Positions 47,606 through 57,043 of a stretch of 64,000 bases of DNA are shown one piece after another. Each line of letters starts with the position of its first letter. Position 1 is the stretch's first letter. The stretch is from the NCBI RefSeq assembly GCF_002161175.1, contig NZ_NFMA01000001.1, forward strand, positions 62,001 to 126,000. The letters are read 5' to 3'. Below the pieces are notes generated by a model, which had not been told where the DNA came from, ran no database searches, and saw only the letters and a program-made list of their open reading frames with translations. The stretch comes from Flavonifractor sp. An100. Its GTDB lineage: Bacteria > Bacillota > Clostridia > Oscillospirales > Oscillospiraceae. The position numbers and the translations under genes are program-made.

Positions 47606-50032
47606 TTAAACCTGAATCTGCTCCATAAGGAAGGCTTCGATAATGTCGCCCTCTTTGATATCCTGGAACTTCTCGAAGGTGATGCCGCACTCGTAGCCGG
47701 CAGCCACCTCTTTGACGCTGTCCTTAAAGCGCTGCAGAGAAGCGATGGCGCCGTCGTAAATGACGATGTTGTCTCGCAGCAGACGCATCTGGGCGCCGCG
47801 CTGCATTTTGCCGTCCAGTACGTAGCAGCCGGCCACCATGCCCACGCCGGTGATGCGGAACACATTGCGCACCTCGGCCCGGCCCAGGTCCACTTCCTTG
47901 AACTTGGGGGCCAGCATGCCCTTCATAGCTGCCTCAATCTCGTTGATGGCATCATAGATGACCCGGTACATCCGCATATCCACATTCATGCGGGCGGCGG
48001 ACTCCTTGGCGTTGGCGTCGGGGCGGACGTTGAAGCCCACGATGATGGCGCCGGAGGTGGAGGCCAGCATGACGTCGCTCTCGCTGATGGCACCCACCGC
48101 GCAGTGGATGACCCGTACTCGGACCTCCTCATTGGTCAGCTTTTCCAGGGAGGCTTTCACCGCCTCAGCGGAGCCCTGGACGTCGGCCTTCACAATGACG
48201 TTCAGATTCTTCATCTCACCGGCCTGGATCTGGCTGAACAGATCCTCCAGAGAGACCTTGCCCACCGGGGAGGCGGCAGCTGCTTTCTGCTCATGCTTGC
48301 GCTGCTCCACCAGCTCCCGGGCCATGCGCTCGTCGGCCACGGCGTGGAAGTCGTCGCCGGCGCCGGGCACCTCGCCCATACCGATGATCTCCACAGGGAC
48401 GGAGGGACCAGCTTCGGTGACCTTCTGTCCCTTGGCGTTGGTCATGGCGCGGACACGGCCCACCGCAGTGCCGGCGATGATCACATCGCCCTGGTGGAGG
48501 GTACCGTTCTGCACCAGGAGAGTGGCCACAGGTCCGCGGCCCTTGTCCAGCCGGGCCTCGATGACGGCGCCGTGGGCGGAGCGGTTGGGGTTGGCCTTGA
48601 GCTCCCGCATCTCAGCGGTGAGGACCACCATGTCCAGCAGGTTATCGATGCCCATGCCAGTCTTGGCGGAAATGGGGCAGATGATGGTGTCGCCGCCCCA
48701 CTCCTCGGGCACCAGCTCATACTCGGTGAGCTGCTGCATAATCCGATCGGGGTTGGCAGTGGGTTTATCCATCTTGTTGATGGCCACAATGATGGGAATT
48801 TCAGCGGCCTTGGCGTGGTTGATGGACTCCACAGTCTGGGGCATGATACCGTCGTCAGCGGCCACCACCAGGATGGCCACGTCGGTGATCATGGCGCCCC
48901 GGGCCCGCATGGCGGTGAAGGCCTCGTGGCCGGGGGTGTCCAGGAAAGTGACCACGCTGCCGTGGACGTCCACCTGATAGGCACCGATGTGCTGGGTGAT
49001 GCCGCCTGCCTCGCCGGAGGCCACGTTGGCGTGGCGGATATAGTCCAGCAGAGAGGTCTTGCCGTGGTCCACGTGGCCCATAACTACCACCACGGGGGCG
49101 CGGGGAACCAGGTCCTCCTCTTTGTCCTCGGCGGTGTCGATGAGCTTCTCCTCAATGGTGACAATAACCTCTTTTTCCACCTTGCAGCCCATTTCCTCTG
49201 CAATGATGGCGGCGGTATCAAAGTCGATGATGTCGCTCAGCGAGGCCATAACGCCGTTTTTGATGAGGCACTTGACCACCTCAGCACCGGTCTTCTTCAT
49301 CCGGGATGCCAACTCACCCACGGCGATCTCGTCGGGAATCAGAACCTTAACCGGGGCCTTTTTGGCAATCTCCAGCTGCAGGCGGCGCAGGCGGTCCTGC
49401 TCCTCCTGGCGGCGTTTATTGCCGAAGTTGCCGGCTTGCTTGCCGCCCCGCTGACGCTGGGCGTTGCGGCCCTGGAACTTCTGCTTGCCGCCCCGGTCCT
49501 GCTGCTTTTCGGAAGTAAAGGACTCCAGGCGCTCGTCATACTTATCCAGGTTGACGCTGCCGCCACGGGTGTCCACCACCTTCTTGGCGGGGACGCGGGT
49601 GGTGGGACGGCTGATGGGCTGAGTCTCCTGAGGCTTGGCAGGCTCAGAAGCGGGAGCCTGGGCCTGAGGCTGGGCAACCGCCTGAGCGGCAGAAGCAGCT
49701 TGGGGACGGGATTCCTGCTTGGGGGCAGCCTTGGGCTTCTCATCGCTGTGGGCCGCCTGCTTGGGAGCGGCGGGGGCAGCGGGAGCGGAAGCCTTGGCTG
49801 CGGCAGGGTCATGGTAAACGTCAGCATACACCGACTCAATAGAATCGATCTGGTTGTGCTGGGTCAGATACTCAAACACAATGGACAGCTCCTGGTCAGT
49901 CAAAGGCTGCATGTGGTTCTTTGGGGGATGGCCGTATTCGGTGAGAATGTCCATGACCTCTTTGGAGGAAAGTTCCTTGGATTGCTTTTTAAAGTCTTTG
50001 GCAACCTTATGGATGGGGTATTTTATCATCAT
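47606..50032 (-). CDS. infB: Translation initiation factor IF-2
   Basis: 808 residues. The N-terminal IF2_N module (1-60) is followed by a long Ala/Pro/Gln/Lys linker (about 65-200), a second IF2_N module, and the GTPase core with [15 protein letters not shown] near residue 320, DTPGHEA and NKMDKP. Domains II-IV follow. It brings fMet-tRNA to the 30S subunit. The ATG is preceded by GAGGTGG about 9 bases upstream and overlaps the ylxQ stop by 4 bases. A second ATG directly follows and is equally possible. Confidence 0.96.
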   Translation of the reverse strand: MMIKYPIHKVAKDFKKQSKELSSKEVMDILTEYGHPPKNHMQPLTDQELSIVFEYLTQHNQIDSIESVYADVYHDPAAAKASAPAAPAAPKQAAHSDEKPKAAPKQESRPQAASAAQAVAQPQAQAPASEPAKPQETQPISRPTTRVPAKKVVDTRGGSVNLDKYDERLESFTSEKQQDRGGKQKFQGRNAQRQRGGKQAGNFGNKRRQEEQDRLRRLQLEIAKKAPVKVLIPDEIAVGELASRMKKTGAEVVKCLIKNGVMASLSDIIDFDTAAIIAEEMGCKVEKEVIVTIEEKLIDTAEDKEEDLVPRAPVVVVMGHVDHGKTSLLDYIRHANVASGEAGGITQHIGAYQVDVHGSVVTFLDTPGHEAFTAMRARGAMITDVAILVVAADDGIMPQTVESINHAKAAEIPIIVAINKMDKPTANPDRIMQQLTEYELVPEEWGGDTIICPISAKTGMGIDNLLDMVVLTAEMRELKANPNRSAHGAVIEARLDKGRGPVATLLVQNGTLHQGDVIIAGTAVGRVRAMTNAKGQKVTEAGPSVPVEIIGMGEVPGAGDDFHAVADERMARELVEQRKHEQKAAAASPVGKVSLEDLFSQIQAGEMKNLNVIVKADVQGSAEAVKASLEKLTNEEVRVRVIHCAVGAISESDVMLASTSGAIIVGFNVRPDANAKESAARMNVDMRMYRVIYDAINEIEAAMKGMLAPKFKEVDLGRAEVRNVFRITGVGMVAGCYVLDGKMQRGAQMRLLRDNIVIYDGAIASLQRFKDSVKEVAAGYECGITFEKFQDIKEGDIIEAFLMEQIQV

Positions 50033-50676
50033 AGGGGAAAGCCACCTCGTTTCTTCGAGATTGTGCCGGACAGGCGACGGCCGCCGGGGCCGGGACGGGA
50101 GGATGAACCGGGCCGGCGGGTACCGGCCTGATCAAAAGATGCCGAGGTGCCTTGTCCGGGAGGCTTCGGCTTGGAGTGGGAATGCTTGGAAGAACCCTTC
50201 CGGGGCTGAGCAGGTGCCTGTTCGGCCTGGGAAGGGGGAGGAGCCCAGGGCTTTCGCTGGCCCTGCCGCAGATTTTTTTCATGCTGTCGGCGCTCCTGTT
50301 GGCGCTGAAGCACCCGGTCGGCCTTGAGGCGAAGCTGCTGGGCGGCGGGGGCATAGTGATCCGGGTCCCGGGCGGCCAGCTTTTCGGTCAGGGAGGCGGC
50401 AAAGCCAGCGTCGGTGAGGGCCAGCATGGCGCAGGAACCCCGGCCAAGCTGGAAGCCCAGCTCTGCTTTGGTGTAGGGCAGTTCCAGCCACAGAACATTG
50501 CCGGCCTGACCGAAATGAGCGCAGCGCCGGCGGGTGTTGGCCGCAGCGTCCGAGGCCAGCAGCACCAACCGGGCATGGCGGGCCCGGCATGCCGCGCCCA
50601 CCGGTTCCTCTCCGATCTCCAATCGCCCGGCCTTTCGGGCCAGACCCAGTAGATGGAGAATGGGATCATTGGGCAT
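50029..50676 (-). CDS. L7Ae-like RNA-binding protein (YlxQ) with a long basic tail
   Basis: 215 residues. The first 100 form the L7Ae/L30e fold ([44 protein letters not shown]), which is the normal size for YlxQ. The remaining 115 residues are a low-complexity Arg/Lys/Gln/Pro/Ser tail predicted to be disordered. YlxQ binds kink-turn RNA; the tail might add nonspecific RNA binding. It overlaps infB by 4 bases and the start of the ylxR gene end by 11. Confidence 0.85.
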   Translation of the reverse strand: MPNDPILHLLGLARKAGRLEIGEEPVGAACRARHARLVLLASDAAANTRRRCAHFGQAGNVLWLELPYTKAELGFQLGRGSCAMLALTDAGFAASLTEKLAARDPDHYAPAAQQLRLKADRVLQRQQERRQHEKNLRQGQRKPWAPPPSQAEQAPAQPRKGSSKHSHSKPKPPGQGTSASFDQAGTRRPGSSSRPGPGGRRLSGTISKKRGGFPL

Positions 50677-50944
50677 CCGGGGGCACCTCCTTCATCTGGG
50701 CCTCCAGGGCCTCCCATACTTCGTTGGGCAGGGGAGCGGAGAAGGCTCGCTCCAGACCCTTTGACTTCCGGGCCTTGGCCAGGCAGGCCGGATCGGGACA
50801 CACATAGGCCCCCCGGCCGGGCAGTTTGCCCTTGAAGTCCAGGCTGACCACACCCTCGGGGGAGCGGACCACCCGGATCAGCTCTTTTTTTGGTTTCATT
50901 TCCCGGCAGCCAACACACTGGCGCATGGGTATTTTTTTGGGCAC
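50666..50944 (-). CDS. rnpM: RNase P modulator RnpM (YlxR family)
   Basis: 92 residues. The YlxR fold is recognisable from IPMRQCVGCREMKPKKELIR and GRGAYVCPDPACLAKARK, which contain the CxxC-type and Cys positions of the family. B. subtilis RnpM binds and modulates RNase P. I chose a GTG at 50944, with GAGG 8 bases before it, which gives the standard length; longer versions add 3-10 residues. It is the third gene of the rimP operon. Confidence 0.88.
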   Translation of the reverse strand: MPKKIPMRQCVGCREMKPKKELIRVVRSPEGVVSLDFKGKLPGRGAYVCPDPACLAKARKSKGLERAFSAPLPNEVWEALEAQMKEVPPDAQ

Positions 50945-50991
50945 TTGCTTCACCTCATCATCGGAAATCCACAAAGGGGAGAAAACGGAGG

Positions 50992-52164
50992 TTATACCTG
51001 GTCGTCTCCCTGGGGTTGGGTGTCAGCATCCTCAACAAACAGCTCCTCATCCGCGTCCTCAATGGGCTCCAGAGGGGCGGAAGCGGGCTTGATGTCAATT
51101 TTATAGCCGGTGAGCTTGGCGGCCAGACGGGCGTTCTGGCCCTCCTTGCCGATGGCCAGGGAGAGCTGGTCATCGGGAACGATTACCCGGCAGCTCTTGC
51201 CGTCGGGCAGTTCCTCCACACTGATGACGTCAGCGGGGGACAGGGCGGCGGCAATGTACTCAGCGGCGTTTTCAGAATACTTGATGATATCCATCTTTTC
51301 GCCCTTGAGCTCTTCCACAATGGTGTTGACCCGCTGTCCCTTGGGGCCAACGCAGGCGCCGATGGGGTCTACGTTGGGATCGGCGGACCAGACAGCCAGC
51401 TTGGTGCGGGAGCCGGCCTCACGGGCCACGGACTTAATCTCCACGGTGCCGTCGTAAATTTCGGGCACCTCCAGCTCAAACAGGCGCTTGACCAGTCCGG
51501 GGTGGGTGCGGGAGATCAGAACCTGGGGACCCTTGGTGGCCCGGCGGACCTCCACCACGTAGACCTTTAACCGCTGGCCCTCCACATAGTGCTCGCCCTT
51601 GACTTGCTCGTTGGCGCCTAGGTAGGCGTCGGTAAACTCAGAGCCGGAGTGGATGCGCAAGGCCACGGAGCCGTTGCGGGGGTCGATGCGGGTGATCACG
51701 CCGGTGAGCAGCTCGTGCTCCTTGGAACAGAACTCGTCATAAACCATGCCCTGCTCGGCCTCCCGGATGCCCTGGATAATAACCTGGCGGGCCGTCTGGG
51801 CGGCCACGCGGCCGAAGTTCTTGGGCTTGATCTCAATGCGGACCACATCGCCCAGCTGGGCCTGGGGCAGGACAGAGCGGGCCTCCTCCAGACCAATTTC
51901 GGTGGCGGGATTGTCCACCACTTCCACAATGTCCTTTTTCAAAAACAGACGGACGGTGGCAGCCTGCTCATTGGCCTCGATCACCAGATTATCGCCCACA
52001 CCCTCGTGGTCGCGGCGATAGGCGGAAAGAAGGGCCTGGGTAATTTTCTCCATCATGTAGCCGGGTTTAATGCCCTTTTCCTGCTCGATCTGGGCGATGG
52101 CAGCAAAAAATTCCTTTCCATCCAGTTCGTTGCTATTGACATTTTTTGTCGTTCTCTTAGCCAC
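50992..52164 (-). CDS. nusA: Transcription termination/antitermination factor NusA
   Basis: 390 residues. The N-terminal RNA polymerase-binding domain (1-130) begins at [20 protein letters not shown], followed by S1 (about 135-200), KH1 ([18 protein letters not shown]) and KH2 ([16 protein letters not shown]) domains. The short C-terminus is acidic. It regulates pausing and intrinsic termination, and could act on the hairpin in the leader of its own operon. It lies 19 bases after rimP. Confidence 0.96.
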   Translation of the reverse strand: MAKRTTKNVNSNELDGKEFFAAIAQIEQEKGIKPGYMMEKITQALLSAYRRDHEGVGDNLVIEANEQAATVRLFLKKDIVEVVDNPATEIGLEEARSVLPQAQLGDVVRIEIKPKNFGRVAAQTARQVIIQGIREAEQGMVYDEFCSKEHELLTGVITRIDPRNGSVALRIHSGSEFTDAYLGANEQVKGEHYVEGQRLKVYVVEVRRATKGPQVLISRTHPGLVKRLFELEVPEIYDGTVEIKSVAREAGSRTKLAVWSADPNVDPIGACVGPKGQRVNTIVEELKGEKMDIIKYSENAAEYIAAALSPADVISVEELPDGKSCRVIVPDDQLSLAIGKEGQNARLAAKLTGYKIDIKPASAPLEPIEDADEELFVEDADTQPQGDDQV

Positions 52165-52183
52165 GGTGCTTTCCTCCTAAATG

Positions 52184-52639
52184 TTAAAACCGGGGGTACA
52201 GCCGTACCAACGCGATCTCTTTTTTTTCAAAGGTTACGGGGGTTCCCTTCATATCCAGGGTGACGTCGCCATCCTGATAAGCAGTGAGGAGACCAACCAC
52301 ATTTTTTTGCCCATCCCGGGGACGATAGAGTTTGACCTCCACCTCAGCGCCCTGAAATTGGGCGTAGTGCTCCGGTTTCTTTAAAGGCCGGTCGGCACCG
52401 GCAGAGGACACCTCAAAGGTGTAGCTGCCCTCAATGGGGTCAGTCTCATCTAGTTTGTCGGACAGGGGACGGGAGACGGCCTCGCAGTCGTCAATGGACA
52501 CGCCGCCCTCCTTATCGATATAGACACGGAGAAACCACTCTCCGGCCTCTTTCACATACTCCACGTCCCACAAGGAGCAGCCCGCCGCTTCCACAAAGGG
52601 GGCGGCCAGGGCGGCCACCGTATCGGTTACTTTTGCCAT
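52184..52639 (-). CDS. rimP: Ribosome maturation factor RimP
   Basis: 151 residues with the N-terminal alpha/beta domain (GCSLWDVEYVKEAGEWFLRVYIDKEGG, SIDDCEAVSRPLS) and the SH3-like C-terminal domain (FQGAEVEVKLYRP). RimP assists 30S assembly. GGGAGG lies 5-7 bases before the ATG. First gene of the translation operon behind a leader with a terminator-like hairpin. Confidence 0.94.
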   Translation of the reverse strand: MAKVTDTVAALAAPFVEAAGCSLWDVEYVKEAGEWFLRVYIDKEGGVSIDDCEAVSRPLSDKLDETDPIEGSYTFEVSSAGADRPLKKPEHYAQFQGAEVEVKLYRPRDGQKNVVGLLTAYQDGDVTLDMKGTPVTFEKKEIALVRLYPRF

Positions 52640-52694
52640 GGGATACCTCCCTTGGCCGGCGGCAGAGCTCCGGCCACTTTTTTAAATTTAGTCA

Positions 52695-52725
52695 ATCAAA
52701 AAGAGCGGAGCCTCGACCCCACTCT
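52695..52725 (-). promoter_or_regulatory. Terminator-like attenuator in the rimP-nusA leader
   Basis: On the minus strand AGAGTGGGG, a TCGAGG loop and CTCCGCTCT form a 9-base-pair stem followed by TTTTTGATT, in the transcribed leader between the promoter and rimP. Full termination here would silence nusA and infB, so it is probably a regulated attenuator. Confidence 0.65.
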
Positions 52726-52752
52726 TACCAATACTACCTTAATTACATTAAA

Positions 52753-52781
52753 ACTATACCATATCCCAAAACGGATTGCAA
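52753..52781 (-). promoter_or_regulatory. Promoter of the rimP-nusA-infB operon
   Basis: On the minus strand TTGCAA, a 17-base spacer and TATAGT, 113 bases before the rimP start codon, giving a leader of about 105 bases. Confidence 0.65.
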
Positions 52782-52943
52782 GAGGGGGCGGTGAAGTTTT
52801 TTCCAAAGAAAGGATAAAAGGAAGTCGAAACAGGAAAAATGGGGGACCAAAGGCAGGGATTGCCGGCTGTGATTGAGCAAAAAGAGGGCATACTAGTCCA
52901 CGGATGGGACGTCCATTGGGAGAAACGAGGGGGAAAATGGAAG

Positions 52944-53357
52944 ATGAAGCAGCAATGGATCACAGCGGCGCTGGCTTTGGGACTGGCGGTTACCTTGACT
53001 GCCTGCGGTAAGGACAGCGGCAGCACGATGGACACCAATATGACTGGCAGCGCGGGCCGGGCTGGCTACACCGGACAAAATACCACGGTGGGCCGGGCGG
53101 CTTATGATAAGAACCATACCACGCAGCGGCGCACAGCCTATGACTATCTCCATGAAGGGCGCTACACCGCGGGGGACAACGGAGCGGTGAAGGACAACGG
53201 CACCAGTTCGGCAGCTCGGGATTTCACACAGGATGCCCGGGACCTGATGCGGGACGCCGGAAATGCGGTGGGTGACGCGGGAAAAGCGGTAGGCGATGCC
53301 ATCGACCGGGTTGGCGGCGGCGTGCGCGATGCGACCCGGGACATGACCAAGCAGTAA
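52944..53357 (+). CDS. Hypothetical lipoprotein with apolipoprotein-like repeats
   Basis: 137 residues starting MKQQWITAALALGLAVTLTAC, a lipoprotein signal with the lipid-bearing cysteine in LTAC at residue 21. The mature part is Asn/Thr/Gly-rich, then has heptad-like DARDLMRDAGNAVGDAGKAV units near the C-terminus. No enzyme motif is seen. It looks like a structural envelope lipoprotein. A GGAAG lies a few bases upstream; the ATG choice follows the signal peptide. It has its own terminator. Confidence 0.7.
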   Translation: MKQQWITAALALGLAVTLTACGKDSGSTMDTNMTGSAGRAGYTGQNTTVGRAAYDKNHTTQRRTAYDYLHEGRYTAGDNGAVKDNGTSSAARDFTQDARDLMRDAGNAVGDAGKAVGDAIDRVGGGVRDATRDMTKQ

Positions 53358-53390
53358 TCCACCTTCACACGAGTGAATAGCCAAACACAC

Positions 53391-53426
53391 AAAACCGCGG
53401 CAAGCCATCGCTTGCCGCGGTTTTTT
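53391..53426. terminator. Bidirectional terminator between the lipoprotein and YgiQ genes
   Basis: Stem AAAACCGCGGCAAGC with GCTTGCCGCGGTTTT, CATC loop, T-tract on both sides. It ends at the stop codon of the radical SAM gene. Confidence 0.9.
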
Positions 53427-55441
53427 CAACGGGAACCCCGTTTTTTCGTCCCTTTTTTTACTGCCGGCTTTGCTTTGGCCCAGCCCGCTTTCCGCTTAGG
53501 ACGGGAAGCCTCAGAACCGGAGCGTTTTTCCACAGTGTGCCGCCCGTCAAAGGCTTCTTTGCGCCCGGAGCGGCCCTGCTTGAAGGAGGGTGAATCCTTC
53601 CGGCCATTGTCTTGCTTTGGCTGGCTGCTGCCTGTCTTGTCCGGCCGGATGAGACAGTGCTTTCCATAGCCAATTAGGTCCTCCCGGCCGGTGCGACGGA
53701 GGGCTTCCAGCACCAGGGCACGGTTTTGAGGCTTGCGCCACTGCATTAGAGCACGCTGCATGGCCTTGTCGTGGGGGGTCTTGGGCACAAATACCGGCTT
53801 CATGGTCCGGGGGTCCAGTCCGGTGTACCACATGCAGGTGGCCAGGGTGCCGGGGGTGGGATAAAAGTCCTGGACCTGCTCGGGCATGTGCCCCTGCTTA
53901 TTCAGCCACTCCGCCAGCTGCACCGCGTCGGAGAGAGTGCAGCCGGGGTGGGAGGAGATGAGGTAGGGGACCAGGTACTGGTCCTTGCCGTAGCGGCGAT
54001 TGAGCTTGAAATACTTTTCCCGGAACTTCTCATATACCTCAATGTGGGGTTTGCCCATGTAGTCCAGGGTGTTGGCCACGCAGTGCTCGGGAGCCACTTT
54101 TAACTGTCCGGAGATGTGGTGCTGAATGAGATCGGTGAAAAACTCTCCACTGGGGTCTTTCATCAGGTAGTCAAAGCGGATGCCGGAACGAATGAACACC
54201 TTTTTCACGCCTGGGATGGCACGCAGCTTCCGCAGGAGCATCATATAGTCGGTGTGGTCGGCGTCCAGATTGGGACAGGGCTCGGGAGCCAGACAGGCCC
54301 GGTTTTTGCACATGCCGTATTTCAGCTGCTTTTGGCAGGAGGGGCGGCGGAAGGTGGCAGAGGGGCCGCCCACATCGTGGATGTAGCCTTTAAAGCCGGG
54401 GTGATGGGTGAGGGCGGTGACTTCCCGAATGACGCTCTCATGGCTGCGGCAGGAGATGGTGCGGCCCTGGTGGAAGGCCAGGGAGCAGAAATTGCAGGCT
54501 CCGAAGCATCCCCGGTTGTGGGTGACGGAGAAACGCACCTCCTCAATGGCGGGCACGCCTCCCATGTTATCGTACATGGGGTGGGGCTCCCGGACGTAGG
54601 GCAGTTCGGCCACCCAGTCCATCTCGGGGGTGGACAAGGGCGGAGCGGGGGGATTGACCAGTAGGAACTGGCGGCCATGCTTTTGGAGAATAGCCCGCCC
54701 CACCACGGCATCGTGCTCCAGATACTCCGTCATGTTGGCCCGGGCATAGGCCTCCTTGGAGGCGGACACCTCCTCAAAGGAGGGAACCTCTACCTTGGGG
54801 TAGGCACACATTCCAGGGTGGCCAACCGCCACACAAGTGCCCCGCACGTCGGTGATCTCAGACACCGGAGTGCCTGAATTCAGGCGGCGGGCGATCTCTA
54901 AGGAGGCCTTTTCTCCCATACCGTAGGTGAGAATATCCGCCTGGGCATCGAAGAGGATGGAGCGGCGCACCTTGTCCTCCCAGTAGTCGTAGTGGGCGAA
55001 GCGGCGCAGGGAGGCCTCCAGCCCGCCGATGATGACGGGAATGTCCCCAAAGACCTCCCGCACCCGGTTGGAGTAGACCACCGTGGCGTGGTCGGGGCGC
55101 AGACCGGCCCGGCGGCCGGGAGAATAGGCGTCGTCGTGGCGGCGCTTTTTGGCGGCGGTGTAGTGGGCCACCATGGAGTCGATGTTCCCGGCCGAAATGA
55201 GTACCCCTAACCGAGGACGGCCCAGAGCGGTAAAGGCGTCAGGGAAGCGCCAGTCAGGCTGAGCCAGGATGGCCACCCGGTAGCCCTCCGCCTCCAGAAC
55301 CCGCCCGATGATGGTGGGGCCGAAGGAGGGGTGATCCACGTAGGCGTCACCGGTGATAAGGAGGAAATCATATCCATCCCACCCCCGGCGGTCCATATCC
55401 TCCTTTGAGACGGGCAAAAACAGATCTCGGTCAAAGCTCAT
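53426..55441 (-). CDS. YgiQ family radical SAM protein
   Basis: 671 residues. An N-terminal cobalamin-binding-like part (LLITGDAYVDHPSFG, VIIGGLEASLRRFAHYDYW) precedes the radical SAM core. The cluster cysteines are in CFGACNFC near residue 310. A basic, low-complexity tail of about 90 residues (KQGRSGRKEAF, KRKAGWAKAKPAVKKG) ends the protein. The reaction of YgiQ is unknown. I place the start at 55441, with GGGAGAAG 6-8 bases upstream, which gives the family's MSFDRDLFLP N-terminus; the open frame extends 83 codons further into a non-coding region. Confidence 0.9.
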   Translation of the reverse strand: MSFDRDLFLPVSKEDMDRRGWDGYDFLLITGDAYVDHPSFGPTIIGRVLEAEGYRVAILAQPDWRFPDAFTALGRPRLGVLISAGNIDSMVAHYTAAKKRRHDDAYSPGRRAGLRPDHATVVYSNRVREVFGDIPVIIGGLEASLRRFAHYDYWEDKVRRSILFDAQADILTYGMGEKASLEIARRLNSGTPVSEITDVRGTCVAVGHPGMCAYPKVEVPSFEEVSASKEAYARANMTEYLEHDAVVGRAILQKHGRQFLLVNPPAPPLSTPEMDWVAELPYVREPHPMYDNMGGVPAIEEVRFSVTHNRGCFGACNFCSLAFHQGRTISCRSHESVIREVTALTHHPGFKGYIHDVGGPSATFRRPSCQKQLKYGMCKNRACLAPEPCPNLDADHTDYMMLLRKLRAIPGVKKVFIRSGIRFDYLMKDPSGEFFTDLIQHHISGQLKVAPEHCVANTLDYMGKPHIEVYEKFREKYFKLNRRYGKDQYLVPYLISSHPGCTLSDAVQLAEWLNKQGHMPEQVQDFYPTPGTLATCMWYTGLDPRTMKPVFVPKTPHDKAMQRALMQWRKPQNRALVLEALRRTGREDLIGYGKHCLIRPDKTGSSQPKQDNGRKDSPSFKQGRSGRKEAFDGRHTVEKRSGSEASRPKRKAGWAKAKPAVKKGTKKRGSR

Positions 55442-55467
55442 GGCGCTTCTCCCTTTCTTGATAGAAT

Positions 55468-55497
55468 GAAGGAGGGCCGCTGGGAGCGGCCCTTCCT
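55468..55497 (-). terminator. Terminator-like hairpin after the phosphatase-acetyltransferase gene
   Basis: Stem AAGGGCCGCT with AGCGGCCCT-type arms, immediately after the stop codon on the minus strand. The T-tract is poor. Confidence 0.5.
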
Positions 55498-56648
55498 TAT
55501 TGATCGTAGCCGATATACTTTTCCAAAATGTCCAGGGGAACCCGGCTGCCGGGCTCCTCCCCAATTTTTTGGAAGCCGTGGGTGCGGTAGAAGTGCTGAG
55601 CCCCGGCATTATAGGGAGCGCAGCGCAGGCGCAGCTTGTCCCGGCCCAGGGGGCGGAAGAAGGAGACGGCCTGTCCAATGAGCTGGACACCCAACCGCCG
55701 TCCCCGGAAGGGGGGAGTTAAGTAACAAAAGGCGATGTATCCCGCCCCGTCTTGAGCGTAGCGCTGCTGGTCTACCTGAAGCAGACCGGCAATTTCATCC
55801 CCAGCCATGGCCACGGTGATCCCCCAGGGGGAGTGGGACAGGTGCTCCCGGGCACCCTCCAGAAAAGGCTCTGCCTGGAAGGGAACATTTTCCCCATGGA
55901 TGGAGGTCCAGGCCTCCTTACGAGCACAGAGGTACAGTTCCTCTTCCTGGGTCCACTGAATGGGGCGGTACCACAGGTTGATGTCCGCGTTTTTCTCCCC
56001 CTTTTTCCACCAGTTCTGCCGGCCCAGGGTGGACAGCTCCGGGGTCAGGTGGGAGGCGTCTCCCTGAAATTGGATGGTAAAGACTCCGTCCTGGTAGGTC
56101 AGGCAGGTGACAGCAGTGTTCTCAAAGTGGGGCAGGGTGCGCCAATCCTCCGGAGCGACGCCCGCAGCATTGGCCAAAAATTGCCGGATGGCGGTGCCGT
56201 GGGAGAAGATGGCCACCGTTTGCTCCGGGTGGGCCTGGGCAATGTCGCGGACAGCCTGTTCCACCCGGGCTCCCAGATCTCCTAGACTGTCCCCGTGGGG
56301 GGCGCGCCAGGTGGGGTCGCTGCGGTTAAACCGGCCCAACTCTCCTGCGTCGGTGCGGTAAATCTCACCCCAGGGGTGATCCTCCCAGTCTCCCATGTGG
56401 ACCTCCCGCAGACGGGGGTCGGTGTGGAGGGAGAGCCCCTTGGGCTGAAAGACAGCACGGGCGGTGGCTTGGGTGCGGTAGAGGTCGCTGGAGTAAACGG
56501 CGTCTACGGGAACCTCCCGAAAACGGTTCTCCAGGGCTTCAATTTGGCGAAATCCGTTGTCGGTAACCAGAGCGTCATACCAGCCGTGAATCCGGCGGTA
56601 GAGGTTGCCCTCGGCTTCCGCGTGGCGGACGAGGTAAATGGTGGTCAT
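55497..56648 (-). CDS. Histidine phosphatase fused to GNAT acetyltransferase
   Basis: 383 residues. Residues 1-200 are a histidine phosphatase (phosphoglycerate mutase-like) with the catalytic RHG-type motif LVRHAEAEGN and the second histidine in FSHGTAIRQF. From about residue 235 a GNAT domain follows, with GYIAFCYLTPPFRGRRLGVQLIGQA (acetyl-CoA loop; RxxG/A pattern in RGRRLG) and a C-terminal YNAGAQHFYRTHGF. A frameshift artefact is unlikely, since both are in one open frame. Substrates are unknown. It starts 17 bases after the DUF1622 gene on the same strand. Confidence 0.88.
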   Translation of the reverse strand: MTTIYLVRHAEAEGNLYRRIHGWYDALVTDNGFRQIEALENRFREVPVDAVYSSDLYRTQATARAVFQPKGLSLHTDPRLREVHMGDWEDHPWGEIYRTDAGELGRFNRSDPTWRAPHGDSLGDLGARVEQAVRDIAQAHPEQTVAIFSHGTAIRQFLANAAGVAPEDWRTLPHFENTAVTCLTYQDGVFTIQFQGDASHLTPELSTLGRQNWWKKGEKNADINLWYRPIQWTQEEELYLCARKEAWTSIHGENVPFQAEPFLEGAREHLSHSPWGITVAMAGDEIAGLLQVDQQRYAQDGAGYIAFCYLTPPFRGRRLGVQLIGQAVSFFRPLGRDKLRLRCAPYNAGAQHFYRTHGFQKIGEEPGSRVPLDILEKYIGYDQ

Positions 56649-56665
56649 AAAACGACAATTCCTTC

Positions 56666-57007
56666 TTATTGTTTCGAATTTGGCCGTGTCCGCATCTCTC
56701 CCCGCATTTCGATATGGATGAGTAGGGACAGCAGAGCCCGCAGGAGAATGACAATCCCCAGCACCAGCAGCTCATTGAGTTCCCGGACCAGGACGGTTTT
56801 CAAAATTTCTGCGGCCATTTTAAATTCCAGACTGGTGGCCAGACCATTGGCCAGGTCAAATTTCACATCCCGTGGGGCGTGAGTGACCAGCCCTGTGCAG
56901 TAGCTCCAGAAGGCCCGCAGGGCGGAGATTACCACCACGATAATGCCCATCAGCTCGCACAGAGAGATAATAGGGGGCACAATCAGCTTGACCAGTTCTT
57001 CCAGCAC
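56666..57007 (-). CDS. DUF1622 membrane protein
   Basis: 113 residues, two hydrophobic helices, with the ELMGIIVVVISALRAFWSY and LELLVLGIVILLRALLS-type segments of DUF1622. Function unknown. I chose a GTG at 57007 because GGAGG lies 8 bases upstream; the frame extends eight codons to a TTG. It is the gene after pyrD on the same strand. Confidence 0.85.
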   Translation of the reverse strand: MLEELVKLIVPPIISLCELMGIIVVVISALRAFWSYCTGLVTHAPRDVKFDLANGLATSLEFKMAAEILKTVLVRELNELLVLGIVILLRALLSLLIHIEMRGEMRTRPNSKQ

Positions 57008-57043
57008 AGTCTCAGCCTCCAGTCCGATCAAATGGGAAGGGGT

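Noticed and set aside
47597-50131. 844-codon open frame opposite infB
   Set aside because: High-GC shadow of infB with His/Gly/Val-biased composition, no ribosome site and no recognisable domain; infB on the other strand is certain.
55442-55690. 83-codon N-terminal extension of the YgiQ protein
   Set aside because: Overlaps the neighbouring gene and a terminator; the family N-terminus and ribosome site are at 55441.
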